Made by a program: the position numbers and the translations under genes | Shown here: positions 10,702 through 19,824 of the stretch, piece after piece | Numbering within the stretch: the stretch's first letter is position 1 | Layout: each line of letters begins with the position of its first letter | Source of the DNA: Candidatus Nitrosopelagicus sp. | GTDB lineage: Archaea; Thermoproteota; Nitrososphaeria; Nitrososphaerales; Nitrosopumilaceae | Reading direction: 5' to 3' | NCBI GenBank assembly: GCA_028345965.1 | Contig: JAOMEP010000002.1 | Coordinates: 1 to 64,000 of the forward strand | DNA length: 64,000 nucleotides | Notes under the pieces: model-generated | Told to the model about the DNA's origin: nothing | Seen by the model: the letters and a program-made list of their open reading frames with translations, nothing else | Database searches by the model: none

Positions 10702-11442
10702 TTAGTTTTTGATGGCTTTGGCTATTTCGGTTAGTTTTTCCAAGTTCTTACTATCCTCAAGAAGGGTTCCAATTACCAAAGCATCTGCTCCTGCATCAGT
10801 TAATGATTTTGCGGTTTGAGCATCACGAATGCCTCCACCTACGATTAAAAATCCTTGAAAGACCTTTCTTACAGTTGCAACCATTTCTGGAGTTACGTTG
10901 GTTTTTGCACCAGAACCTGCCTCCAAATAGACAAATCTCATACCAAGGAATTGGGCTGCTAAAGAGTATGCAGCTGCGATTTTCGGCTTATCAAATGGTA
11001 TCCCTCTAACATTACCTACAAACCAAGCAGATGTGCCTTCTCCAATCACCAAATAGGATGTTGGGAGAGGTTCTAAACCAAATTTGAGGACGTTTGGAGC
11101 ACCAAGGGCTTGTGCCTGTGTGATGTAATATGGATTCTCAGAGTTCATTAAGGAACTAAACAGTATGGCGTCTGCCTGAGGCACAACGCCGGTAATGTTG
11201 CCAGGAAATAGAATAATTGGAATATTTACTGCACTTTTGAGGTTTTTGACTACCTCGGCCATCTCCATCTGATCAGTTGCAGATGAACCACCTACCAGTA
11301 TTGATGTGGCACCTATTTCCTCAACATCTTTGGCTAGTTTTACAGCAGAATCTATCTGAGATACCTCTGAATCGATTAATACGAATAGTAATGGTGATTT
11401 TTTACGCTCAGAAATGAGTAATTCTTCTACTTTTCCAGTCAT
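10702..11442 (-). CDS. Geranylgeranylglyceryl phosphate synthase
   Basis: 246 aa TIM-barrel; YLEAGSGA, VGGGIRDAQTAKSLTDAGADALVIGT. Confidence 0.9.
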   Translation of the reverse strand: MTGKVEELLISERKKSPLLFVLIDSEVSQIDSAVKLAKDVEEIGATSILVGGSSATDQMEMAEVVKNLKSAVNIPIILFPGNITGVVPQADAILFSSLMNSENPYYITQAQALGAPNVLKFGLEPLPTSYLVIGEGTSAWFVGNVRGIPFDKPKIAAAYSLAAQFLGMRFVYLEAGSGAKTNVTPEMVATVRKVFQGFLIVGGGIRDAQTAKSLTDAGADALVIGTLLEDSKNLEKLTEIAKAIKN

Positions 11443-11506
11443 GCTTCACGTTTAATGATGACCCTTTAAGTTTTATTCAAGTATCGGTATACAGATTTGT
11501 ATAGCT

Positions 11507-11869
11507 ATGAGCGACCTTAGTAATTCTAATTTTTCTAATATTTTAAAGGAAATCATCAAAAAATCACTGTTTACAGAGAGACAAATTGAAATTATTCTAA
11601 AATCAAAGAATCTTTCTGATGTCGAATTTACTATGACTAAAGGCGCCTATTACAGGCAGGTTTCTCAGTCCAGGAATAAGCTTTCAGGCTTGTATTATTC
11701 ATTCATAGTTCTAGGCATACTAGGCGTGGTTTTGCCTGATGATATTGATGTAATATCACAACTTTCCGAACGAATGAGTGTGATAAAAGATGGTGATGTT
11801 TTCCCTGAGAAGGAACAAGAAATCATTAGTGTGATAGAGCGTGTAGTCAAACAGACTACAGCAATGTGA
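11507..11869 (+). CDS. Hypothetical protein
   Basis: ORF 120 aa, helical, intact frame with its own upstream region. Confidence 0.55.
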   Translation: MSDLSNSNFSNILKEIIKKSLFTERQIEIILKSKNLSDVEFTMTKGAYYRQVSQSRNKLSGLYYSFIVLGILGVVLPDDIDVISQLSERMSVIKDGDVFPEKEQEIISVIERVVKQTTAM

Positions 11870-11983
11870 TTTTGTGCCTATGAGGAATGTTTCTTGTGTA
11901 ATAGTGTGATGAGGTTTTGGTTACTCTAAGTGTGAAATAATGTTGTCCTATCACGATAAATCACAAATTCCTCATGATATGTC

Positions 11984-12577
11984 ATGTTAGTTGAGATTCC
12001 AGACCTAGACGTGATATTCGGTCTCATATTGGCCTTCATAGGCGGATTATTCACATTATTCGTTTATTCTAAATTAAAGGCAGTTTCAGCCTCTAACAAC
12101 CAAACAAAGGCAGATTCAGAGCGTTTAGAATTCTATGAAAGACAGTTAATTGATCTTAAAATCAAATTAGATGCTATTGACTTGGAAAATCTTAGCTTTT
12201 CTCAAGAAATACCACAAAATGTTGTAAGAAATGAGGAAAAAACAGTCCAAGTTGTAGAGAAACAGGTACAAATTGTGCCTGAGCAGGTCCCAGTTCAACC
12301 TAGAGTAGAGAGAACACCTAACATGAGCAGTGGTGATATTGTCGAGGCAGTATTGAGACTAATCACAGACAGGTCACGCACATCACGTGATATTCAAATC
12401 ACACTAGGTAAGAGTAGAGAGCATATTTCCAGGACGATGAAGAAAATGTCTGATGATGGATTGGTGGAGAGAAACACCAACGCAAAACCATACAGCTACT
12501 CAATTACTCAAACTGGCCTTTCCAGGTTGTCTGGAACAGGTACAACACCTCAGACTATAGCCCCACAGACCTCCTAG
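11984..12577 (+). CDS. Membrane-anchored winged-helix protein
   Basis: N-terminal TM, coiled coil, C-terminal wHTH (SSGDIVEAVLRLITDRSRTSRDIQITLGKSREHISRTMKKMSDDGLVERN). Confidence 0.7.
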   Translation: MLVEIPDLDVIFGLILAFIGGLFTLFVYSKLKAVSASNNQTKADSERLEFYERQLIDLKIKLDAIDLENLSFSQEIPQNVVRNEEKTVQVVEKQVQIVPEQVPVQPRVERTPNMSSGDIVEAVLRLITDRSRTSRDIQITLGKSREHISRTMKKMSDDGLVERNTNAKPYSYSITQTGLSRLSGTGTTPQTIAPQTS

Positions 12578-12740
12578 TTGGATAAAATCAAGGTAATTTT
12601 TATGATCTAAAAGGTTTTTTGACTTTATTGAATTGTGTTTGAGATGTTGATTTTTTGGGGCTTTACTCATATTTTCTATTGTAATTTATGATATAATTAT
12701 AAACATAATTAATTAATACTAGTTTATCATATATTATGAT

Positions 12741-12899
12741 ATGAGTGAGGTACCTGAAGAATTAGTAAAGATAACATCAGGTGGAACCATCTCCATACCT
12801 AAGCAATTTAGACGATATTTAGAGATGCAGAAGGGTGATTACCTCAAAATAGGCCTGGAAGGAGACCATTTAGTGGTCCGAAAAGTGCGTATTTCTTAG
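12741..12899 (+). CDS. AbrB/SpoVT-fold DNA-binding protein (52 aa)
   Basis: Own translation MSEVPEELVKITSGGTISIPKQFRRYLEMQKGDYLKIGLEGDHLVVRKVRIS*; not in ORF track; swapped-hairpin AbrB pattern. Confidence 0.8.
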   Translation: MSEVPEELVKITSGGTISIPKQFRRYLEMQKGDYLKIGLEGDHLVVRKVRIS

Positions 12900-13297
12900 T
12901 TTTCTGAAAGTTTTGGGGCGGTATTTGTGAGTTTTAGAGTGTGATAAGCCCATTCTCTGCCTTTTTTGGCTCTTTCAACCTTGTTTTTAGAGGTAAATCT
13001 GGCCAAATATGTCGAAATTACACTAAGTTTGATTGGTTGGTTGTACTCATCCTCATACTTCTCTAGTATGTCTGAAGAGGTGAATTTGCCGGTTGGGTAG
13101 TATTTGTCTACTATATGCCATATCTTACCCCCAACTGACTCTACCCCAGGGTTGTCTGCGGTTTCTTCAATATTCATCAAGTCTAGTAAATCGAAAATTT
13201 TGAGGACTTTATCACGATTGATGTTACCCTCCAAGTTGAACTTGTATTTGGCTCCATCCTTGTCCTCTAGATCTATTCTAATTCTTTTTCCTGCCAT
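12896..13297 (-). CDS. Hypothetical protein, possible winged-helix C-terminal region
   Basis: ORF 133 aa; conserved-looking helical C-terminal half. Confidence 0.55.
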   Translation of the reverse strand: MAGKRIRIDLEDKDGAKYKFNLEGNINRDKVLKIFDLLDLMNIEETADNPGVESVGGKIWHIVDKYYPTGKFTSSDILEKYEDEYNQPIKLSVISTYLARFTSKNKVERAKKGREWAYHTLKLTNTAPKLSEN

Positions 13298-13451
13298 TCA
13301 GATCAATTAGGATCCAACCTTAACTCATCAACTGATCTTCTGAGATTTGTTAACTAACAGGTTTGTTAACATTGACTGCCTAGCCCACGCCTGAGTGTTT
13401 TTTTGTTATTAACAAAATCATTCCTATACCCTCTAAAATTGGGGTGATTTT

Positions 13452-13484
13452 ACGCCTAGACTGGAAATAAAGGGGTGATTTTAC
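13452..13484 (+). repeat. ORB-like element 1: ACGCCTAGACTGGAAATAAAGGGGTGATTTTAC
   Basis: 18-bp exact repeat with 13513..13530 plus G-string; GGGGTGATTTTAC also at 13441..13453. Confidence 0.75.
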
Positions 13485-13512
13485 AATGTTAACAATGTTA
13501 ACAGCCATCTTC

Positions 13513-13537
13513 ACGCCTAGACTGGAAATATGGGGGT
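13513..13537 (+). repeat. ORB-like element 2: ACGCCTAGACTGGAAATATGGGGGT
   Basis: Exact ACGCCTAGACTGGAAATA copy followed by G-string. Confidence 0.75.
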
Positions 13538-13660
13538 AAAATGGGCTTCTTTTCACTTTCCTTAACACATCCTTAACAGTTGTTAACTACCTTCCAGGCC
13601 TTTTAGTTTTTTATAAAATTCCCTCACAAATTTCATTTTTTGTTTTTATTTTTTGATATC

Positions 13661-13687
13661 CCACACACCTATCTTTCCAGTGTTGCC
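13661..13687 (-). repeat. Inverted ORB-like element (revcomp GGCAACACTGGAAAGATAGGTGTGTGG)
   Basis: ACTGGAAA core plus G-rich flank in opposite orientation across the AT-rich stretch. Confidence 0.55.
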
Positions 13688-13769
13688 TTTTCTAATTTTT
13701 TTTAAATGAGAATTCATATTCATACTAATTTTATTTTATTTTATTATACAATCTAGTTTATCATTAGAA

Positions 13770-15125
13770 ATGAAGGTGTCTGGGAGCGATCCTATCGATC
13801 TGAGAAGAGTCAACAAGAACGATCAGTCTTGTGAAGTTTTTCAAAAAGATCAGTTGAACTGTTGTTTTGAAATACAATATGATCTCAACATGAGTACAAC
13901 CACCATCGATCCAATTGACCGTCTTTTAGATGCAGCCCAAAACGGCAAAACCCTAATCAAGAATAGAGACGTACTTCACTTCACATTTATGCCTAATCAG
14001 ATACTTCACAGGGACCCTGAGCAGGAAAAAATCACTCAATCTTTACTTCCAATTTTAATGGAATCAAGACCATCAAACTTACTGGTGTATGGCAAGCCTG
14101 GAACAGGCAAGACTCTGGTAATTAAGAAAGTACTCTCAAAAATCCAAAAAAGGGTTGAAGAGGGATCATTTCCAATTAAACTAGCATATACAAACGCAAA
14201 ACAAGAGACAACCCTATACGGACTATTGGTCTCCTTTGGAAGACAACTAGGCCTAGGAAGTCAAAAAACAAACGATGAAAAGATGTGGCTTCCAAGCACA
14301 GGCCTATCAATAAGTGAAGTATTCAACAGAATTCTCTATGTTTTAGACAAGAATGAAACAAACGCAGTATTCGTAATTGATGAAATTGATTACTTGGCAG
14401 AATTAATCCAAAAAACAGGTAAAGATGTTTTATACCAAATTACCAGAGCAAACGAGCGATTAACCACAGGCTCATTAACACTAATTGGTGTATCAAATGA
14501 CCTCACCTTCAAAGAAAGACTAGATCCACGCGTCATTAGCAGTTTGAGTGAAGAAGAAGTCATATTCACAAATTACAATCTACCTCAAATCAAAGAGATA
14601 TTGGATGCCCGAATCGAGGTGGCATTTGAACAAAACATAGTCTCAGATGCAGCATTAAACCTCTGTTCTGCTATGGCTGGAAGAGAATCAGGAGACGCTA
14701 GACGTGCATTGGACCTTCTTCGAGTAGCAGCCGAGATAGCAGAAAGAACCCAAATGCCAACCGTCTCAGAAGACCATATCAGAATGGCAGCAGAAAAGAT
14801 TGAGGAAAACAAAGAGGTTGTAGCACTTCGCTCCTACCCATTACATGAAAAGTTACTAATCTTAGCAATTATGAAATCATCAGAGATATCCACAGGAGAA
14901 GTATATTCAACCTACAAAAATCTCTGTAAAGATATTCGCCAAAAAGAACTCACTCAAAGAAGAGTTACTCAAATGCTCAGTGAGATAGAAATGTCAGGAA
15001 TTATTGCTGGCAGAATCGTCCACCAAGGCACGCATGGAAATACAAAGAAATTCAGAATTACGGTCTCACCAGATATGGTAAAAACTACCTTCAAAGATGA
15101 GATGCTACTACAAGATATCCTCTAA
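13770..15125 (+). CDS. Orc1/Cdc6 family replication initiator (alternative start 13890)
   Basis: AAA+ GKPGTGKT, FVIDEIDYLAE, sensor and C-terminal winged helix; MSTTTIDPIDRLL at 13890 may be the true start. Confidence 0.93.
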   Translation: MKVSGSDPIDLRRVNKNDQSCEVFQKDQLNCCFEIQYDLNMSTTTIDPIDRLLDAAQNGKTLIKNRDVLHFTFMPNQILHRDPEQEKITQSLLPILMESRPSNLLVYGKPGTGKTLVIKKVLSKIQKRVEEGSFPIKLAYTNAKQETTLYGLLVSFGRQLGLGSQKTNDEKMWLPSTGLSISEVFNRILYVLDKNETNAVFVIDEIDYLAELIQKTGKDVLYQITRANERLTTGSLTLIGVSNDLTFKERLDPRVISSLSEEEVIFTNYNLPQIKEILDARIEVAFEQNIVSDAALNLCSAMAGRESGDARRALDLLRVAAEIAERTQMPTVSEDHIRMAAEKIEENKEVVALRSYPLHEKLLILAIMKSSEISTGEVYSTYKNLCKDIRQKELTQRRVTQMLSEIEMSGIIAGRIVHQGTHGNTKKFRITVSPDMVKTTFKDEMLLQDIL

Positions 15126-16597
15126 CTGAGTTGTTGTGGCTCTGCATGTTTTGGTTCAATAAAGTCTGACTCTTGAACACGAAAATCCTTTTGGTAAACC
15201 TTCATTGTTTGTAGATTTACTATAATGGCCATTCCTGGGGTGGGTGTAATTCCTACACTTTCTTGGAAATCTGTCTGTCTTTGCCAAGCTCCTGAATTGA
15301 CTATCAAAACCCCTTTGTACATGTCTAGTCCCACAAAATGAACATGTCCTGAATGGAAGATGTCTGGAATATCATCAATTACCATCATATCTTCAGTTTC
15401 TGGTGCAATTGGGGTTCTACTTCCGTAAATCGGGCTCATATGTCTGGCTTTAAGAAAATGTCTCATTACAGCAGCTGGCTTGTCATAACTAACTCCAGGT
15501 GTGGTTCTGACCACATCATCTATTGATTGGCCATGATACATCAAAACCTTAACTCCGTTTAGTGAAACCATTGATGGATTTCCTAACATGAAGAAATTCT
15601 CCCTATCCCATAATTGAGAATTGTATATCTTTGGGATTGCAGGTTGTGGAAGAGCCTTTCTTCCTGCATCGTGGTTTCCAGATATGAGAAATACTTTGAT
15701 GTGCTTTGGTATCTTATCTAAAACCTCAAATGATTTTTTTAGTTGATCTTCTGTAGTGAATTGATTCAAAGTTTTTTCTTGGTTTGGGAAAACCCCAACT
15801 CCTTCTATCAAATCACCGCCTATTACAATAAATCTAATTTTTCTAGCTATTGGGTCTGCACTTGAAATCCAGTTGATAAATTCTGATAACTCCTCTTCCA
15901 TGAAGAACTTACTTCCAACATGCAAATCTGATAAAAATACAGCATAAGTCTCAGTTTTTGAGCGATTTGTGGTATGTTCTGGTATGTCTGGGAGAAGAAT
16001 TTCTTTTGCAAAAAATCCACCATTTTTGGCAGGAACTATCTTAAACATTGCAAATTGGTCCATGAGTAAAGTATCTGCGGTATCTTTCAAGTCTCCTTCA
16101 AAGACCACTATCTCCATTGAACTGGTAGGGTCTTCTAGAGTGATTTTTGTAATATTTCTATCCGACTTTCTATCTGAAACTAATCCCCACACGAATAATT
16201 CATCATCATTTTTTGTGGTTGATTTGACAGATTCAATATCTTTGATCTTTTTTGATTCTGGTCTATCAGACATTATTTGTTTTAATTTGTTAAATCTGCT
16301 AGCAAATAATTTGCCATATCCCTCCACACCTTCTGCTGAAGTAATCTTATCTGTAGGATCTGATAAAATCTCAAATTCCACCTGATGTTCTTCATCATCC
16401 TTTATTCCCAGATAAATCTCAAAATCTTCTTCATTTATCAAAAATTGCTTTTGTTTTGTCTTTTCTTTAACTACATCTTTGATAATCTGAGCCAATTCTT
16501 TAACGTTAATTTTATGTAAAATTTCTAGTGCATCTGGATGGATCTGAAATCCTTTATTTAATGCATAACTAACAGCTGAGGAAATTTCTTCATCCAT
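15122..16597 (-). CDS. polB: DNA polymerase D small subunit DP1
   Basis: 491 aa; phosphoesterase motifs LSDLHVG, GGDLIEG, SGNHDAGR, HSGHVH. Confidence 0.93.
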   Translation of the reverse strand: MDEEISSAVSYALNKGFQIHPDALEILHKINVKELAQIIKDVVKEKTKQKQFLINEEDFEIYLGIKDDEEHQVEFEILSDPTDKITSAEGVEGYGKLFASRFNKLKQIMSDRPESKKIKDIESVKSTTKNDDELFVWGLVSDRKSDRNITKITLEDPTSSMEIVVFEGDLKDTADTLLMDQFAMFKIVPAKNGGFFAKEILLPDIPEHTTNRSKTETYAVFLSDLHVGSKFFMEEELSEFINWISSADPIARKIRFIVIGGDLIEGVGVFPNQEKTLNQFTTEDQLKKSFEVLDKIPKHIKVFLISGNHDAGRKALPQPAIPKIYNSQLWDRENFFMLGNPSMVSLNGVKVLMYHGQSIDDVVRTTPGVSYDKPAAVMRHFLKARHMSPIYGSRTPIAPETEDMMVIDDIPDIFHSGHVHFVGLDMYKGVLIVNSGAWQRQTDFQESVGITPTPGMAIIVNLQTMKVYQKDFRVQESDFIEPKHAEPQQLS

Positions 16598-16673
16598 TCC
16601 AAATAGTGATTAGAGTTTTAATTAAATCTGTTTTACAACAAAACCTCAAATATAGATCGATTAAACGTGCACC

Positions 16674-17204
16674 ATGTTAACAATGAAACGAATAATCTTA
16701 TTCTTCATTTTTACAGCAATTTTCACAGTCGTATATGGTGGCTCTGCAGTAACAAGTGAGCCTACTGAAGAAGAAATTGAAGAAGTAATGAGTTTCTTTG
16801 AAGAAATTATTGATACTATAGATGGAATTGGCATCTTTGTACATAATACAACAATAGCATTACCGATGTTTATTCCAGGTTTTGGTGTAGCTTGGGGATT
16901 GTTTTCAGCTTATTCAACGGGATTTGCATATTCTGCCATAGCAGCTTCAAATGCTCAAGTAGCCCAACTAAACCCGCTGGCAGTACTTTTGACACCATTT
17001 GGATTGATGGAGATGGCGTCCTATTCACTTGCAATGTCACGCAGTACGTTACTTGCAAAAGATGTATTTCAAAAAAATTGGAATCAAATTAAAAGCGATA
17101 AACTGATCATTTTAATCGAAATTGGCATTGTTGTAACATTATTGTTGATTGGTGGTATTGTCGAAATGTGGATGATAGAAACTGCGCAAGGAATGAACGG
17201 ATAG
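16674..17204 (+). CDS. SpoIIM-like (DUF95) membrane protein
   Basis: 176 aa multi-TM; PGFGVAWGLFSAYSTGFAYSA...PFGLMEMASYSLAMSRS. Confidence 0.55.
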   Translation: MLTMKRIILFFIFTAIFTVVYGGSAVTSEPTEEEIEEVMSFFEEIIDTIDGIGIFVHNTTIALPMFIPGFGVAWGLFSAYSTGFAYSAIAASNAQVAQLNPLAVLLTPFGLMEMASYSLAMSRSTLLAKDVFQKNWNQIKSDKLIILIEIGIVVTLLLIGGIVEMWMIETAQGMNG

Positions 17205-17234
17205 CATAAAATACTCACAATATCGAGAATTTGT

Positions 17235-17375
17235 ATGGCAAGCATGAAATGTGTAACATGTGGAATTGGATTTTTCTCAGCAGATGGAGGAGACAAATGT
17301 TCCAAATGTAGACCAAGTGTATCTCAAGGTACTGAGACTCACAGTGGATGCGGTTGTGGCGGGCACGACTGCTAA
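17235..17375 (+). CDS. Small zinc-ribbon protein (46 aa)
   Basis: Own translation MASMKCVTCGIGFFSADGGDKCSKCRPSVSQGTETHSGCGCGGHDC*; not in ORF track. Confidence 0.65.
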   Translation: MASMKCVTCGIGFFSADGGDKCSKCRPSVSQGTETHSGCGCGGHDC

Positions 17376-17437
17376 CTCTTCTTTTTATCTAAATCACGTA
17401 ACATTTTTAGTCATAACGAATTTCATAAAATTCAGCT

Positions 17438-18178
17438 TTGATACAAGATAAAGTTGTAGTAATTACTGGCGCATCTAGTGGAATTGGGTATTCAACTGCT
17501 AAGGCACTTGCAAAAAAAGGTGCAAAAATAGTTGCTGGAGCAAGAAGATTAGATAGATTAGAAACTTTGAAAAAAGAAATTACTGGCGACGGTGGTGAAA
17601 TTATTATTTGTGAAACAGATGTTACCAAAAAATCTGATTGTGATAATTTAGTTAAACAAGCAATTGAAAAGTATGGAACAGTTGATGTTTTGATAAACAA
17701 TGCTGGATTAATGCCTCTTAGTTTTGTAAAATCTTTAAAAATTGATGAATGGGACAGAATGGTAGATGTAAACATCAAAGGTGTACTATATTGTACTGCA
17801 GCAGTAGTTCCTACAATGGTTGAGAAAAAATCAGGCCATATTGTAAATATTTCATCTGTAGCAGGAAGAGTTGTTTTCCCTGCTGGAAGTGTATACTGTG
17901 CTACAAAATTTGCAGTAGCTGCATTTACAGAAGGATTGAGACAAGAACTCTCTGTACGAAAAAACATTCGAGTTACCAGTATTGAACCTGGAGTTGTACA
18001 AACTGAATTAACCAACACAATTACTGAACAATCATTACAAGCATTTGTTGATAAACATAAAGAGATGGAAGGTTTGCAAGCTGAAGATATTTCAAATGCA
18101 ATTATTTTTGCACTAGAAGCACCAAATCACATGAACGTGAATGAAATTCTAATAAGACCAACTACTCAAGAAGTATAA
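17438..18178 (+). CDS. SDR-family oxidoreductase
   Basis: VVITGASSGIGYSTA, NNAG, YCATK. Confidence 0.92.
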   Translation: MIQDKVVVITGASSGIGYSTAKALAKKGAKIVAGARRLDRLETLKKEITGDGGEIIICETDVTKKSDCDNLVKQAIEKYGTVDVLINNAGLMPLSFVKSLKIDEWDRMVDVNIKGVLYCTAAVVPTMVEKKSGHIVNISSVAGRVVFPAGSVYCATKFAVAAFTEGLRQELSVRKNIRVTSIEPGVVQTELTNTITEQSLQAFVDKHKEMEGLQAEDISNAIIFALEAPNHMNVNEILIRPTTQEV

Positions 18179-18412
18179 TTATTCGGATTTAGTATCTTTT
18201 TCTCTATTCATATGTCCTAAGAGCGCTTTGATTTCTTTACCCATATTGTTAGGATCTTTTCCTAAATCCAATTTTTCGGTTATAGTATCTTTCAACTGTA
18301 AATTTTCTAATTCAATTCGTCTTTTTTCTACACAGTGTAAATGATCACTATCTGTTGCAGAAATTTTCTTGCAGATCGAACATGTTCCCATGCCTTCTTT
18401 TTGGTTCACCAC
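18179..18412 (-). CDS. Small Cys-containing hypothetical protein
   Basis: MVNQKEGMGTCSICKKISATDSDHLHC, possible metal site. Confidence 0.5.
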   Translation of the reverse strand: MVNQKEGMGTCSICKKISATDSDHLHCVEKRRIELENLQLKDTITEKLDLGKDPNNMGKEIKALLGHMNREKDTKSE

Positions 18413-18456
18413 GATTTAATTATTTCATGTATGAGAGGTAAAATCTATACTGATTT

Positions 18457-19824
18457 TTAGCCTATAGAATTAATTCTTTGACTCTTCCAAATATACCAAC
18501 ACGCAATACTGCGGTTTGGTTTCCATCTAGCTGAATATTTTTCCATAGTTTTTGGGTTAGGTAGTTCTTTTAATGAAAACAAATCTCTAATCCCTTTTTG
18601 TATTCCTAGATCTCCTACTGGGAAAACATCTTTTCTTTCCAAACAAAACATTAGATAGATTTGTGCCGTCCAATTCCCAATTCCTTTGATTTTTGTTAAT
18701 TCTTCAATTACTTGTTCATCTTTTAATTTTGAAATTTTTCTAAAATCAATTTCTTTTCGGATGATCTGTTTTGATAATCCTTTAATGTAATTGATTTTTG
18801 TGCCTGAAATTCCTGTATCTTTTAATTTTTCGTCACTTGTAATCATAACCTGTTCTGGAGTAGGAAATTTTTTGTAAAGTTTTAGAAATCTCTTTGTAAT
18901 TGCTGTGGCAGATGCTTCTGATAATTGTTGATAGATTATTGCCTCCACGAGTGTTTGGTATGAATTTTTTGTAACTCTCATTGTACATGGACCAATTTTT
19001 CTTATTAATGGTTCAAGTTTTTTATCTAAATACAAAGATGAAACCTCTTTTTCATATTTACCTGAAGTTTGTAATTTTAATCCAATAGTAATATTTTCAA
19101 AGTTTTTTGCTGTTGGATTTTTTTTGTATTCTCTAGTTAGATTAATTATCTTTAATTTTGTTGGTAACTTTATTTTTTTTTGAATAATTTTTGCCAATCC
19201 CGTTCCAATCAAAATTGCCTGCGTTGCACCTGTTACATTGGATGGCTTTCTATTAGTACTTGAACTCTCAAAATCAATAATTGTATTTTTATTTTTTCCA
19301 ACAATCACATGTTTGTCTATTGTACTTAATTCTCCATGATCTAATCCTATACTATCTAAAAGATAACATTCTCTCAAAATATTATTCAATACTAAACGAA
19401 TTTCTTCTAATTTTATTTCAGGCTTTTTTGCCCAATCAATAATTTTTTCACCTTCAATATACTCCATTATCAAAAAATTTTTTGAATTTTTGATAAACTT
19501 TGGGCCTACGTCAATTTTATTTGCAATCTTGAGTAATTTGGCTTCATTTGTCATATTTTTCCTTGGAGAATCAATTCTTCGAATTTTTAACGCTACAACA
19601 TTCTTGTCTTTTTTTGCAAGAACAACCATTCCCACATATCCCTTTCCAAGAATTTGACACTTTTCAATCTGTAATGGTCCGGTGAATGAAACATGAGTAA
19701 TTCCTAATTTTTTTAATTCTGTTAGTCGTTTTTTAATCTCAGTTTGTTTTCCCTCTGGAAATACTAGAATTTTTTTGTAAGGTTCTTTATTGAAAACGCT
19801 AATTGGTTGAAAATGCTGTGTCAT
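18457..19824 (-). CDS. Fusion: N-terminal Ser/Thr kinase-like domain + C-terminal DNA-3-methyladenine glycosylase (AlkA/HhH-GPD)
   Basis: GKGYVGMVVLAKKDKNVVALKIRR...LDHGELS...IIDFES kinase-like; YQTLVEAIIYQQLS...LTKIKGIGNWTAQIYLMFCLERKDVFPVGDLGIQKG AlkA-like. Confidence 0.85.
   Translation of the reverse strand: MTQHFQPISVFNKEPYKKILVFPEGKQTEIKKRLTELKKLGITHVSFTGPLQIEKCQILGKGYVGMVVLAKKDKNVVALKIRRIDSPRKNMTNEAKLLKIANKIDVGPKFIKNSKNFLIMEYIEGEKIIDWAKKPEIKLEEIRLVLNNILRECYLLDSIGLDHGELSTIDKHVIVGKNKNTIIDFESSSTNRKPSNVTGATQAILIGTGLAKIIQKKIKLPTKLKIINLTREYKKNPTAKNFENITIGLKLQTSGKYEKEVSSLYLDKKLEPLIRKIGPCTMRVTKNSYQTLVEAIIYQQLSEASATAITKRFLKLYKKFPTPEQVMITSDEKLKDTGISGTKINYIKGLSKQIIRKEIDFRKISKLKDEQVIEELTKIKGIGNWTAQIYLMFCLERKDVFPVGDLGIQKGIRDLFSLKELPNPKTMEKYSARWKPNRSIACWYIWKSQRINSIG

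Larger units (their letters stand above)
13310..13769. other. Putative chromosomal replication origin (ORB-like elements, AT-rich region, TTAAC elements)
   Basis: Two direct ACTGGAAATA..GGGG elements, inverted TTTCCAGT element, AT-rich block, adjacent orc1/cdc6. Confidence 0.75.

Noticed and set aside
13380-13568. 62-aa minus-strand ORF inside the origin region
   Set aside because: Runs through the ORB-like repeats with no recognisable protein features; likely chance
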